DNA of 64,000 nt from DASUPK01 sp963848955 (GTDB taxonomy: Bacteria > Actinomycetota > Thermoleophilia > Solirubrobacterales > 70-9). Location of the stretch: the NCBI GenBank assembly GCA_963848955.1, contig CAWKFQ010000027.1, positions 1 through 64,000 of the forward strand. Reading direction: 5' to 3'. Below are positions 18,151 through 27,404 of this stretch, in pieces. Under the pieces are notes generated by a model that saw nothing but the letters and a program-made list of their open reading frames with translations, was not told where the DNA came from and ran no database searches. The position numbers were made by a program, and so were the translations under genes. Position 1 is the stretch's first letter; every line of letters begins with the position of its first letter.

Positions 18151-18543
18151 TTGAAACGAGTCCTCCTCCTCCTGTTCGCAATCCCGCTCTCAGCAAGCCT
18201 GCTCGGCTGCGGGGGCGGCGGCGATGACTCGTCGGGGAGCACGAGTACCGCGACCCTGAGCGGCTGCGACATCAACGGCAAGCAACAGAACCTCGGCGCC
18301 TCGTACGTGACGACGATCGACGTGGCGAAGGTGAGCTGCTCGCAGGCGGAGAAGGTCGTGTTGGCCTACCACCAGTGCCGAGCCGAGAACGGCGGCGCCG
18401 GAGGGACGTGCGACACCCCCGTCCAGGGATTCACCTGCACGGAGGGCCCGCGCCAAGCCGTGCCCGGCGTCCAGTTCAACGCCACGGCGGACTGCCGCAA
18501 GGGCGACGCGGAGATCAAGAGCTCCTACACGCAGAACTTCTAG
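18151..18543 (+). CDS. Cysteine-rich lipoprotein of unknown family (B)
   Basis: The 130-residue protein starts with TTG and a lipoprotein signal (lipobox SLLGC), then a Gly/Ser/Thr linker and the same six-cysteine domain as the divergent gene at 17727. Matching blocks are GASYVTTI, VSCSQAEK, YHQCR, GTCD, GFTCTEG, SSYTQN. A TAGACT hexamer at 18136-18141 lies nine bases before the TTG, indicating a near-leaderless transcript. The pair looks like a duplication-inversion, with one copy freely secreted and one lipid-anchored. It is 16 bases upstream of the third SGNH gene, so the two may be co-transcribed. Confidence 0.72.
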   Translation: MKRVLLLLFAIPLSASLLGCGGGGDDSSGSTSTATLSGCDINGKQQNLGASYVTTIDVAKVSCSQAEKVVLAYHQCRAENGGAGGTCDTPVQGFTCTEGPRQAVPGVQFNATADCRKGDAEIKSSYTQNF

Positions 18544-18559
18544 ACCTGAGGCAAGTGGC

Positions 18560-19324
18560 GTGACGATCAAGGCGGGGATTGTTGGAGTCGCGCTTGCGCT
18601 CGCGGTGCTCTGCCAGGCTCCGTCGGCCCTCGCCGCCGGCGAGCCGGCCTTCGGCTGCGGACACGTCCACACCGCGGACGCCGAGCGAAACCCGTACGGC
18701 CCGAATGACGGGCCGCCGCCGATCGCGATCGGCGATTCCACGATGCTGCTGCCCATCCCCGACCTGACCCGGGTGGGCTTCGACGTCAACGCCAAGGGCT
18801 GCCGCGGCTTCAAGCAGAGCATCTGGGTCGCGCGCGATCTGCGCAACCAGGACAAGCTCCCAAAGCTGATCCTGACCAACGCCTACGGCAACGGCGGCGT
18901 CAACGACGAGCTGATCAACTTCGCCCTCAAGGTGATCGGACCGAAGCGGACGCTCGTCCTGGTCACCGCCTACGACGCCGACACCGGCGCGCCACCCGCG
19001 CCCGACACCGACGTGCTGGTGAAGGCGGCGAAGGACCATCCCGACCAGATCAAGCTGCTCGACTGGGTCAAGTACAGCCTGCCGCACCACAAGGTGGAGC
19101 CGGCGCCCGGCGCCTGGTTCCTCCCCGACCTCTTCCATCCGAACTTCACGGGCGCCCCCGCCTACGCGAACTTCCTCGCGCAGGTGCTGCCCGGCGAGGC
19201 GCCGAGTGCTGCGAAGGAAGGGTCGGACAACGGCGGCGGTACCCCTTGGTGGCCCTTCGCACTAGGCGCGGCCGCGCTGATCCTGGCGGCGCTCTTTCTC
19301 GTTCGGAGGCGTGTCAGATCCTGA
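18560..19324 (+). CDS. SGNH-hydrolase-like protein with C-terminal membrane anchor (C)
   Basis: This 254-residue protein starts at GTG 18560. The signal peptide ends near ALAAG, followed by AIGDSTM (Ser60), NAYGNGGVN and DLFHPNFTG (Asp190, His193). It is a close paralogue of the protein at 13500, with one 35-base DNA stretch identical. Unlike that copy it ends in a Gly-rich linker, a hydrophobic helix (ALGAAALILAALFLV) and RRRVRS, so it is tethered to the membrane. This gives one soluble and one anchored version, as with the cysteine-rich pair beside it. A role in extracellular ester transfer or removal is inferred. Confidence 0.78.
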   Translation: MTIKAGIVGVALALAVLCQAPSALAAGEPAFGCGHVHTADAERNPYGPNDGPPPIAIGDSTMLLPIPDLTRVGFDVNAKGCRGFKQSIWVARDLRNQDKLPKLILTNAYGNGGVNDELINFALKVIGPKRTLVLVTAYDADTGAPPAPDTDVLVKAAKDHPDQIKLLDWVKYSLPHHKVEPAPGAWFLPDLFHPNFTGAPAYANFLAQVLPGEAPSAAKEGSDNGGGTPWWPFALGAAALILAALFLVRRRVRS

Positions 19325-19326
19325 CC

Positions 19327-20541
19327 GTGCGCAGGACCCCGTCTCGACTCGTCCTGGCGGTCGCGATGTTGGTGCTCGCCCTCGCCTGCTCTCCGGCGGC
19401 TCTCGGCCGCGGCGGCGCCGGGCACAACGATCCCACCAAGAAGCTCGAGGACGCTTTCAAGATCGCGCTCTACGTACGCTCGGTGAGCAGCGACGGCTGC
19501 TACCCGCCCGCGAACCAGCTGGCCACGAAGATCGCGGAGACGAAGCGCGGCCTCAAGGTCAGGGTCGCGAACGGGCTGGGTGGTGTGCGCCGCTCCAACG
19601 TCGTCTTCGTCCTCAAGCACGGCTCCAACTGCAACAAGGTGATGATGGCCCTGCGTGCCTCGTCCGGTCTCTACGTCCTCGACTCCGCTCAGGGCACGAT
19701 CCGGGTGCAGGGCCGCCGTGGCCCCAGGGTGGTGCCTGGCATCCCCGGTCCGCCCCGCAGCCTGATGCTGATCACCAAGAGCTTCAGGATGTCCGCCCCG
19801 GACCAGCTCACCCGGCTCGAGCTGTTCTGCCCGGGCGGCCGGTACCCGATCGGCGGTGGGATGACCGTCGATGTGCCGCCCGGTCCCGACGGCGAGGGCG
19901 TCTATCCGCACTCGTACGAGCGGCTCGGCGCGCAGCGCGGCTTCCACATCTCAGAGGTGCTCTACGACCCGGATTGGAGCTCGACGACGCCGCGGAACAT
20001 CACCCTCCAGGCGGTCTGCGCCCGTGGCCAGATCCCGCAGAACCCCACGCCACACAAGACCGTGTTCATCCTGCCCGGTCAGACGAAGTCGGCCATCGCC
20101 CGCTGCCCAAGGGGCCAGCAGCTGATCACAGGCGGCTTCCAGCGCACCAACTTCGGCAGCGACGGCGGCAACTACATCACCGAGTCTCGGGCCATCGGGG
20201 GCAACGCCTGGAAGGTGACGGGCAGCGCCTTCATCGGCAGCGGCACGACCGGCGGCGGCGAGCTGACGGCGATCGCCTACTGCGCCACGAGCAAGAAGCG
20301 GATCCTGACCCAGGTCTCTTCGGCGCCGGTTCCGGTGGCCCAGGGCGCAAACGCCTCCGCGACCACGCCGAGCTGCCCGGGCAGGCTGCGCTTGACCACC
20401 ACCGGCTTCGCACTCGACTCGCGCAACGCGTTCTATGCCGGCAGCTCGATCGACGGCGGCGACACGACCACCGCGAACGCGTTCGGTTACTTCGGCCCGG
20501 CGAGCCTCACGGCCTACGCCTACTGCCAGCTCACCAAGTAG
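19327..20541 (+). CDS. Secreted three-repeat protein of unknown function
   Basis: The 404-residue product from the GTG at 19327 begins two bases after the previous stop. The N-terminal hydrophobic segment with cysteine (VLALACSPAALG) is a signal peptide or lipoprotein signal. From about residue 140 three degenerate repeats of roughly 85 residues each begin with a CP-G block (FCPGGRYPIGGG, RCPRGQQLITGG, SCPGRLRLTTTG) and end with an A-x-C segment (LQAVCA, IAYCA, YAYCQ). The longer frame upstream to 19246 overlaps the SGNH gene and is not used. This is probably a secreted beta-rich adhesion or binding protein. Confidence 0.7.
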   Translation: MRRTPSRLVLAVAMLVLALACSPAALGRGGAGHNDPTKKLEDAFKIALYVRSVSSDGCYPPANQLATKIAETKRGLKVRVANGLGGVRRSNVVFVLKHGSNCNKVMMALRASSGLYVLDSAQGTIRVQGRRGPRVVPGIPGPPRSLMLITKSFRMSAPDQLTRLELFCPGGRYPIGGGMTVDVPPGPDGEGVYPHSYERLGAQRGFHISEVLYDPDWSSTTPRNITLQAVCARGQIPQNPTPHKTVFILPGQTKSAIARCPRGQQLITGGFQRTNFGSDGGNYITESRAIGGNAWKVTGSAFIGSGTTGGGELTAIAYCATSKKRILTQVSSAPVPVAQGANASATTPSCPGRLRLTTTGFALDSRNAFYAGSSIDGGDTTTANAFGYFGPASLTAYAYCQLTK

Positions 20542-20687
20542 GCCGGCTAGTCGTACTGGGATCCGGCGGATGCCTCGCGGCAGCGGGACTTGAGTGAGCC
20601 GCTCGCGGGTGGAGGGTAGACTCGGCGCCAGAGAGGTCCTCGGGCTGTGGTCCGTGGAGGAGCGAGCAGACACGGAGGTCGATCAAG

Positions 20688-22055
20688 TTGAGCATGTACG
20701 CGGTCGTTAACCCAGCCACCGGCGAGAAGCTTGAGGAGTACCCGGAGATCTCGGACGGCGAGCTCGACGCCGCTATCGCCAGGGCTTGGGAGGCGCGTGA
20801 CGCGCTCAGTTCACTCTCCGCCGAAGAGCGGGCCGAGAAGATCAAGCGCCTCGGCGAGCTTCACCTCGAGCGACGTGAGGAGCTTGCCGCCATCATCGTG
20901 AAGGAGATGGGCAAGCCCATGGAGCAGGCCCTCGGCGAGGTCGACTTCTGCGGCGACATCTACGGGTACTACGCCGACCGTGCTGAGGACTTCCTCAAGG
21001 ACGAGCCGATCGAGTTGCTTGCGGGCGAGGGCACGGCGGTGATCCGCCGCTCGGCGATGGGGCCGTTGCTCGGAATCATGCCCTGGAACTTCCCCTACTA
21101 CCAGGTGGCTCGCTTCGCGGGACCGAACCTGATCGTCGGCAACCCAATCCTGCTGAAGCCAGCGCCCCAGTGCCCGGAGTCGGCCGAGGCGATCCAGAAG
21201 ATGTACGACGACGTCGGCCTCCCGGAGGGCGCGTACCAGACGATCCTCGCGACACACGAGCAGATCGCCGAGAAGGTGATCCCCGACCCGCGCGTGACCG
21301 GTGTCTCGGTCACCGGCTCCGAGCGGGCGGGCGCCGCCGTCGCCGAGGTCGCCGGACGGAACCTGAAGAAGGTGGTCCTCGAGATGGGAGGCTCGGACCC
21401 GTTCATCGTGCTCGCAACCCAGAACCTCGACGAGGTCGTGGACGCCGCCGTGCAGGCGCGCCTCGACAACACGGGCCAGTCGTGTAACGCCGCGAAGCGG
21501 TTCATCGTCATAGACGAGCTCTATGACGACTTCCTCGCGAAGTTCACGGAGAAGATGAAGGAGGTCGAGCCCGGGGATCCGGTTCAGGACTCGGCGATGG
21601 GACCACTCTCGTCGTCGACCGCGTCAGAGCGCCTTCAGGACCAGATCGACCGCGCGAGGGCCCAGGGCGCGGAGGCCGTTCTCGACGGCGACCGGAAGGA
21701 CAATTACTTCGGCGCGACCGTCCTCACCGGTATCAGCCCCGAAAACGACGCCTACCGGGAGGAGTTCTTTGGGCCCGTCGCGAGCGTTTACAGAGTCTCG
21801 TCCGAGGAGGAGGCCGTCCGGGTCGCGAACGACACGCCGTTCGGCCTCGGCTCCTACGTTTTCACGACCGACCCCGAGCAGGGCGACCGCGTCGCCAACG
21901 ACATCGACGCCGGCATGGTCTTCGTGAATGGCGTCCTTCTCGACGGCGCCGAATTGCCGTTCGGAGGCGTCAAGCGTTCCGGCTTCGGACGCGAGCTCGG
22001 CCCGTACGGGATGGACGAGTTCGTCAACAAGAAGTTGATCCGCGTCGCGAATTAG
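20688..22055 (+). CDS. NAD(P)-dependent aldehyde dehydrogenase, succinate-semialdehyde type
   Basis: The 455-residue aldehyde dehydrogenase is of the GabD / succinate-semialdehyde branch, oxidising the aldehyde formed from GABA or other omega-amino acids. The catalytic Cys266 is in TGQSCNAAKRF, the general base Glu232 in LEMGGSDPF, and PWNFPYYQ and FGGVKRSGFGREL are also typical. TTG 20688 is preferred over ATG 20694 because GGAGGT lies eight bases before it. A TAGACT hexamer at 20617-20622 suggests a leader of about 60 bases. It is convergent with the alanine dehydrogenase operon and completes a putative polyamine-to-succinate route with the aminotransferase and the second dehydrogenase at 36497. 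Confidence 0.9.
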   Translation: MSMYAVVNPATGEKLEEYPEISDGELDAAIARAWEARDALSSLSAEERAEKIKRLGELHLERREELAAIIVKEMGKPMEQALGEVDFCGDIYGYYADRAEDFLKDEPIELLAGEGTAVIRRSAMGPLLGIMPWNFPYYQVARFAGPNLIVGNPILLKPAPQCPESAEAIQKMYDDVGLPEGAYQTILATHEQIAEKVIPDPRVTGVSVTGSERAGAAVAEVAGRNLKKVVLEMGGSDPFIVLATQNLDEVVDAAVQARLDNTGQSCNAAKRFIVIDELYDDFLAKFTEKMKEVEPGDPVQDSAMGPLSSSTASERLQDQIDRARAQGAEAVLDGDRKDNYFGATVLTGISPENDAYREEFFGPVASVYRVSSEEEAVRVANDTPFGLGSYVFTTDPEQGDRVANDIDAGMVFVNGVLLDGAELPFGGVKRSGFGRELGPYGMDEFVNKKLIRVAN

Positions 22056-22081
22056 CGCGTCGTCGGCGAGCTCCGCTCGTA

Positions 22082-23212
22082 TCAGACTTTTTGCGTGCTG
22101 CCGAGCACATCCTCTACGGGCGTGTGCTCGACGCCGACGGCTTCGGCGACGGCGGGGTGCGTGACCCTGCCGCCCGCGACGTTGATACCGAGTCTCAGCC
22201 CGGGATCCCGCCGGGCGGCCTCGGCCACGCCGTGATCGGCCAGCGCCAGCACATACGGCAGCGTGGCGTTGGTAAGTGCGTAGGTCGACGTGATCGGCAC
22301 CGCGCCGGGCATGTTCGCGACGCAGTAGTGGGTGATCCCATCGACCTCGAAGACCGGATCGTGGTGGGTGGTGGGATGGGAGGTCTCGAAGCAGCCACCC
22401 TGGTCGATCGCTACGTCCACCAGCACAGCATTGCGCTTCATCAGCTTGAGCTGCTCGCGGCGCACGACGTACGGCGCCCTGGCGCCGTGGACAAGCACCG
22501 CCCCGATCACCAGATCGGCCCGGGGGAGCATCTCCTCGATCGCCAGGGTCGAGGAGTAGACGGTCGAGGCGCGGCCGCCGAAGGCGACGTCGAGCTCACG
22601 GAGCTTGTCGATGCTCACGTCGTAGACGAAGACATCGGCCTCCATCCCGATCGCGATGAAGGCAGCGTGCATGCCGACGGCGCCGCCGCCGATCACCATC
22701 ACGTTCGCGGGGGCCACGCCCGGCACCCCGCCGAGCAGGATGCCGCGGCCGCCGAGCGGCTTCTCAAGGAAGAAGGCGCCCGCCTGCGTCGCGATCTTGC
22801 CCGCCACCTCGCTCATCGGGGCGAGCAACGGCAGGCGGCCCTGTGCGTCTTCGACGGTCTCGTAGGCGACGCAGGTCGCGCCGCTGGCCTGGAGGGCCCT
22901 GGTCAGCTCCGGCGCCGGAGCGAGGTGCAGGTAGGTGAAGAGGGTGTGATCCGGGCGCAGCATCTCGACCTCGCCGGGCTGGGGCTCCTTGACGCCGAGG
23001 ACCATGTCCGACTGCTCGAAGACCGCGGCTGCGTCCGGCAGGATCTGCGCTCCCTGCGCCGCATAGGCGTCATCGGCGATCGCGCTGCCCTCGCCGGCTC
23101 CCGCCTGGACGAGCACCTCGTGGCCGTGCTCTCGCAGCTCCCGAGCGCCCGCCGGGGTCAGGGAGACCCGGTACTCGTCCTCCTTGATCTCCGTGGGCAC
23201 CCCGACTCTCAT
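22082..23212 (-). CDS. ald: Alanine dehydrogenase
   Basis: The 376-residue NAD-dependent alanine dehydrogenase interconverts alanine with pyruvate and ammonia. The diagnostic N-terminus MRVGVPTEIKEDEYRVSLTP, the active-site regions (VKEPQP, YLHLAP), the nucleotide fold VMVIGGGAVGMHAA and the C-terminal NMPGAVPITST are all present. It is last in a four-gene operon and overlaps the upstream gene by four bases (ATGA). Next to a pyruvate-type transaminase its likely job is to recycle the alanine formed during amine transamination. No frameshift is seen. Confidence 0.96.
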   Translation of the reverse strand: MRVGVPTEIKEDEYRVSLTPAGARELREHGHEVLVQAGAGEGSAIADDAYAAQGAQILPDAAAVFEQSDMVLGVKEPQPGEVEMLRPDHTLFTYLHLAPAPELTRALQASGATCVAYETVEDAQGRLPLLAPMSEVAGKIATQAGAFFLEKPLGGRGILLGGVPGVAPANVMVIGGGAVGMHAAFIAIGMEADVFVYDVSIDKLRELDVAFGGRASTVYSSTLAIEEMLPRADLVIGAVLVHGARAPYVVRREQLKLMKRNAVLVDVAIDQGGCFETSHPTTHHDPVFEVDGITHYCVANMPGAVPITSTYALTNATLPYVLALADHGVAEAARRDPGLRLGINVAGGRVTHPAVAEAVGVEHTPVEDVLGSTQKV

Positions 23213-24327
23213 CTCGCCACCTTGTTTGCCAGCGCTTCGGTGTTCTCGGCCGGGCCGCTGCTGAAGTCGAAGCGCACGCCGCGTCCCTCGAGCTCAGCGA
23301 ACATCTGCTCGGGATCGATGCAGCTCTCGGCCGGCAGTGCGCCTCGCCGCTCGATGGCGCCCCGGGCCAGCAGCCTGACCGCAGCGGCTGCCGGCGTCGC
23401 GGTCGAGACGATCCCGCCGCCGAGGCCCCAGGCCTCGTTGGGCGGGGTGACGCTCCGGGCGCGCACCACGGTGTCATCGCCGGTGACCTCCACGATGTGG
23501 ATGGAGACGGTCTTTGCTGAGGGGGGCGATGCGGAGCGAGCAACTTCGGCAATCCGCTCCTCGCTCGCCCCCCGCAGCTTCTCCAGGCTCTCGAGCACCT
23601 TGGGTGACAGCGAGAGCGCAAAGGTCACGTTCGGCACGCCGAAGCTGTCGCCGAAGGTGAGGACCTCCGAGTGGAGGGTGAAGATCGTTTCCCCCTCGCC
23701 GATCGGCTCGCCGAAGTCGACGGTCGGGCCGGGCTGCAGGGGTTCCAGCTCGCGGGCCCTGCCATCGATCAGCGCCATCGGGGGCATCGTGATCTCGTCG
23801 AGCAGCGTCCTGACCGCGTAGGGAAAGCTCATGCCGCCTGGGGGATCGAGGTCCCGCCCCCCGGCGAGAACCGAGATCGACGTCGGGCTGCCGGGAAGCT
23901 CGCGAACGGCCCGGGCGGCGAGCAGGTTGGTCTTCCCCGGGGCGGAGCCGATCCCGAGCAGCGCCAGCAGCCCACGCTGCTCGAACTTCCCGGAGAGCTC
24001 GAGCTGCTCGGCGGCGACGTGGTAGAGGCCGCCGAGGTCCATGTAGTGGCAGCCGGCGTCCAGGCAGGCGCCCATCGCCGCCAGGTTGATCCGGTAGGCG
24101 GCCGAGTTGACCAGAACGTCCACCCCCGCCAGCTGCTCGGCGAGATCGGAGGTCGCGTCGGCCTGGCGGGCCTGCGCCTTGCCGCCGCCGTGCTCGATGG
24201 CCACCCCCTCGGCCCGGCGCAGGTCGAGATCCAGGAGCCGCATCGCGCTCACCTCATCCGACTCCGCCAGGTCGCGGATGATCGCGGGCGCGATCGTCCC
24301 ACCGGCTCCGAGGACCGCCACCCTCAC
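23209..24327 (-). CDS. Saccharopine dehydrogenase-like NAD(P)-binding protein
   Basis: The 372-residue protein has an N-terminal Rossmann fold (VAVLGAGGTIAPAI) and the saccharopine/carboxynorspermidine dehydrogenase layout, with NSAAYRINLAAMGACLDAG and a central catalytic domain. The family includes saccharopine, homospermidine and carboxynorspermidine enzymes, which form or break secondary amines from amino compounds and carbonyls. In a polyamine context the last two are attractive, but residues that would decide this cannot be read by eye. It overlaps both operon neighbours by four bases, so it is translationally coupled. Confidence 0.78.
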   Translation of the reverse strand: MRVAVLGAGGTIAPAIIRDLAESDEVSAMRLLDLDLRRAEGVAIEHGGGKAQARQADATSDLAEQLAGVDVLVNSAAYRINLAAMGACLDAGCHYMDLGGLYHVAAEQLELSGKFEQRGLLALLGIGSAPGKTNLLAARAVRELPGSPTSISVLAGGRDLDPPGGMSFPYAVRTLLDEITMPPMALIDGRARELEPLQPGPTVDFGEPIGEGETIFTLHSEVLTFGDSFGVPNVTFALSLSPKVLESLEKLRGASEERIAEVARSASPPSAKTVSIHIVEVTGDDTVVRARSVTPPNEAWGLGGGIVSTATPAAAAVRLLARGAIERRGALPAESCIDPEQMFAELEGRGVRFDFSSGPAENTEALANKVAR

Positions 24328-25874
24328 GCAATCAGCTCCTTCGCGCGAAGGGCCAGCCAGAGCTCGACTCGGTCGTTCGCCCGGCTCAGGTCCCGGCCTG
24401 TGAGCTCCTCGATGCGCTTGATCCGGTAGCGGAGGGTGTGCCGGTGGCAGTAGCAGTCGCCGGCGGCCCGCTCCCAGTGCCCGTTGCGATCGATGTAGGC
24501 CTCCAGGGACCGCAGTAGCTCCCCGGCGTAGCGCTCGTCGGAGTCTTCGATCGGCCCCAGGACGCTCTCGCAGTAGAGGCGCAGCGCCTCCGTGTCCTGC
24601 ACGGAGAGGAGCAGCGTGAATGCCCCCAGGTCGCGATGGGATGCCACCTCGGGGGCAGCTCCATTGGAGAACGCGGTCGCCTCCAGCGCGCAGCGCGCCT
24701 CGTGAAAGGAATGGCGGACCCGCTCCGTCGGCAGCGAGCGGCTGGTGGAGGCACGGGTCGGCCCGTGTGCCGACTCCAGCGTCGAGCGGGCCTGGGTGGC
24801 GAGGTCGAGAGGGTCCCCCTTGCCGCCGTCGACGACCGCGCAGAGCAGCTCGCGGCGCCCGGCCGGATGGGGCGCCACCACGGCGGAGCGATTCTGGCTC
24901 GAGAGGAACTCGGCGAGCGTCGGCTCGGCGGCCGCGGCATCGCCGAGCTCGAAGGCGAGGACCACGGCGCGCTCGCCGATCCCGAAGGGGGCGAGGCGGT
25001 CTCGGACATCGTCGGCCGCGAGACGGCCGGAGAGGGTCGCCGCGAGCACCTCACCGGAGAGCCGGCGCTCGGTCTCCCGCGCGACACGCTCCCGCATCAA
25101 CTCGAGGGCGACCACGATCGCGGCCTGCTGGACGCAGAGCCGCTCGAAGTCACCCAGCTCACCCGAGCGGCGCACGACGACCAGCCAGGCCTCGGCGGAT
25201 CCCGCCCGCGGCGAGACTGGATGCGCGAGTGCCCTGCCCCGCAGGTCGGTCTGGTTCGGCACGAATGGCGCCGCGGCCGTGCCGCGTGGCTGCACCTCCT
25301 CGCGGATCGCGTCGAGCAGATACTCGGGGAGCTTGCGGCCGCCGCTCGCCAGGACCTCGCTGCGCGAGTCGAGCACTACCGAGCTGCCCCCGATGGCGGC
25401 AGCGATCTCTCGCGCAATCTCGTCGAGGCCGCCGCCTTGGAGGACGAGCCGCTCGAGCCGCTCGTTCACCGCGATGCCGCGGGAGAGCACGTCGTATTGG
25501 TCGTTCACCAGCCGGCTGAAGGCCGCCTCGGTGATCGCGATGAACGGGGTTTCGTAGGGAACCTCGAACACCGGGAAGCCGCACTCGTTGGCCTCGCTCA
25601 GCAGCGACTTCGGGATCTTGGTGTGGTCGAAGCCGGTGCCGAAACCGAGTCCGGCGACGCCGGAGTCGGCGAGGAGCCGAATGAACTTTCGCTGCTTGTC
25701 GGCGTTCTCCAGCGGGATCCCGGTGGTGAGCAGGAGCTCGCCGCCCGAAAGCCAGGGCGTCGGGTCGAGCAGCTCGGTGATGTGCACCCAGCGGATCTCG
25801 CACTCGCCCGCAGCCTGCTCCCCGGCCGAGACCTTGAGGCCGAGCTCGGAGGTGAGGCTCTCGACGGTGAGCAT
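24324..25874 (-). CDS. PucR-family transcriptional regulator
   Basis: The 516-residue regulator has an N-terminal PucR sensor domain (residues about 10-125, including HITELLDPTPWLSGGELLLTTG at the start). A central GGDEF-like linker follows, then a C-terminal PucR helix-turn-helix (HRHTLRYRIKRIEELTGRD). PucR proteins usually activate purine, amino acid or GABA catabolism genes when bound to an intermediate. It lies within the operon it presumably controls, four bases after the aminotransferase stop. The inverted repeat at 27405-27421 is a candidate binding site. Confidence 0.92.
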   Translation of the reverse strand: MLTVESLTSELGLKVSAGEQAAGECEIRWVHITELLDPTPWLSGGELLLTTGIPLENADKQRKFIRLLADSGVAGLGFGTGFDHTKIPKSLLSEANECGFPVFEVPYETPFIAITEAAFSRLVNDQYDVLSRGIAVNERLERLVLQGGGLDEIAREIAAAIGGSSVVLDSRSEVLASGGRKLPEYLLDAIREEVQPRGTAAAPFVPNQTDLRGRALAHPVSPRAGSAEAWLVVVRRSGELGDFERLCVQQAAIVVALELMRERVARETERRLSGEVLAATLSGRLAADDVRDRLAPFGIGERAVVLAFELGDAAAAEPTLAEFLSSQNRSAVVAPHPAGRRELLCAVVDGGKGDPLDLATQARSTLESAHGPTRASTSRSLPTERVRHSFHEARCALEATAFSNGAAPEVASHRDLGAFTLLLSVQDTEALRLYCESVLGPIEDSDERYAGELLRSLEAYIDRNGHWERAAGDCYCHRHTLRYRIKRIEELTGRDLSRANDRVELWLALRAKELIA

Positions 25875-25878
25875 CAGT

Positions 25879-27310
25879 TCAAGGGGACCGCCGCACTCGA
25901 CCAGATCCGGACCCGGTGTGCCCCATGCGTCGCGCAGCCTCCTCGAGGGTGGGACGAAGGACGTCCACGATCTCCTCGAACTGCTCCGTATCGGCGATCA
26001 GGGGCGGTGAGAACTGCACGACGGGGTCACCGCGGTCGTCGGCGCGGCAGATCAGCCCGCGTCGGTAGAGCTCGCCCGAGAGATATCCGCGCAGCAGGCT
26101 CTCGGACTCTTCGTGGTTGAACGACTCCTTGGTCTCCTGGTCCTTGACCAGCTCGATCGCATAGAAGTAGCCGTCGCCGCGCACGTCGCCGACGATCGGG
26201 ATGTCGTAGAGCGACTCGAGCGACGCCCTGAACTCGTCCTCCTTGGCGAGGACGTGGCCACAGAGGTCCTCGCGCTCGAAGACGTCCAGGTTCGCCATCG
26301 CCGTGGCCGCCGAGACCGGATGCCCGGCGAAGGTCGAGCCGTGCGAGAACATGGCCGTGCCCTCCGCGTAGGGCTCGAAGACCCGGTCGGAGACGATCAT
26401 CCCGCCCATCGGCACGTAGGCCGACGTCAGCGCCTTGGCGACGGTCATGATGTCCGGCTGGAAGCCGTAGCGCTGGCATCCGAAATAGTGGCCGAGGCGG
26501 CCCCAGGCGCAGATCACCTCGTCGGAGATCAGCAGGACGTCGTTGCGGTCGCAGATCTCCCGCACGCGATCGAAGTAGCCCTCCTGCGGGGGGATACAGC
26601 CGCCGGCGTTCTGCAACGGCTCGAGGATCACCGCCGCGACCGTCTCGGGCCCCTCGAACTCGATCGCCTCCTCGATCTGGTCCGCAGCCCAGAGCGGGTC
26701 CCTGTCGGCCGGCCAGCGGTAGCTGAGCGTGTTGGGAACGTGGATGCCACCGGGGGCGAGCGGCTCGAAGTTGGCGCGCAGCGCCGGAATCCCCGTCGCG
26801 CTCAGAGCGCCGAGCGTGGTGCCGTGGTAGGCGATCTCGCGTGCGATCAGCTTGGTCTTCTGACCGTTGCCCCCTGGTGCGGTGGTAGCTGCGCGCGAGC
26901 TTGATGGCCGACTCCACCGCCTCCGAGCCGCTGTTGGTGAAGAAGACGTGGTTCAGGTCGCCGGGTGTGAGCGAAGCGATACGGGTCGCGAGCTCGATCG
27001 CACCCGGGTGCGCGTAGCTCCAGACCGTGACGAAGTCGAGCTCGCGGACCTGGGCCGCCATCGCGTCGCCGAGTTCCGTCCGCCCGTGGCCGGAGTTGAC
27101 GCAGAAGAGCCCTGAGAGCCCGTCCAGATAGCGGTTGCCGTGGTCGTCCCAGACGTAGCAGCCCTCGCCACGCACGATGATCGGCACCTCGTGGTCGGGT
27201 CCGAAGGAGCCCATCCGCGTGAAGTGCATCCAGAGGTGCCTTCGCGCCTGCTCTTGGAGCGAGGTCGCCTCAGCCTGGGCCGTGCCCGGGGCGCTGGTCG
27301 GTGCTGCCAT
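25879..27310 (-). CDS. Class III PLP aminotransferase (putrescine/GABA-type), one frameshift
   Basis: This fold-type I omega-aminotransferase probably moves the terminal amine of putrescine, GABA or a related compound to pyruvate. The N-terminal frame (from ATG 27310) contains GCYVWDDHGNRYLDGLSGLF and FFTNSGSEAVESAIKLA. The frame shifts near 26875 in a C-rich run, and the rest is in the other frame, including LLISDEVICAWGR (PLP-contacting Asp) and MTVAKALTSAYVPMGG (the PLP lysine is in VAKAL). The restored length of about 475 residues is normal. A strong ribosome site (AGGAGGAGA) precedes the ATG. It heads the operon with PucR, saccharopine-dehydrogenase-like and alanine dehydrogenase genes. 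Confidence 0.9.
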
Positions 27311-27404
27311 CCGTCTCCTCCTGTCTCTCTAGCCTCCCCGTACAAAACTACCCTGAGGCCCTCGGGGCTACAAGCGGAATTGTGTGAAATCAGCCCGCTA
27401 TTGC

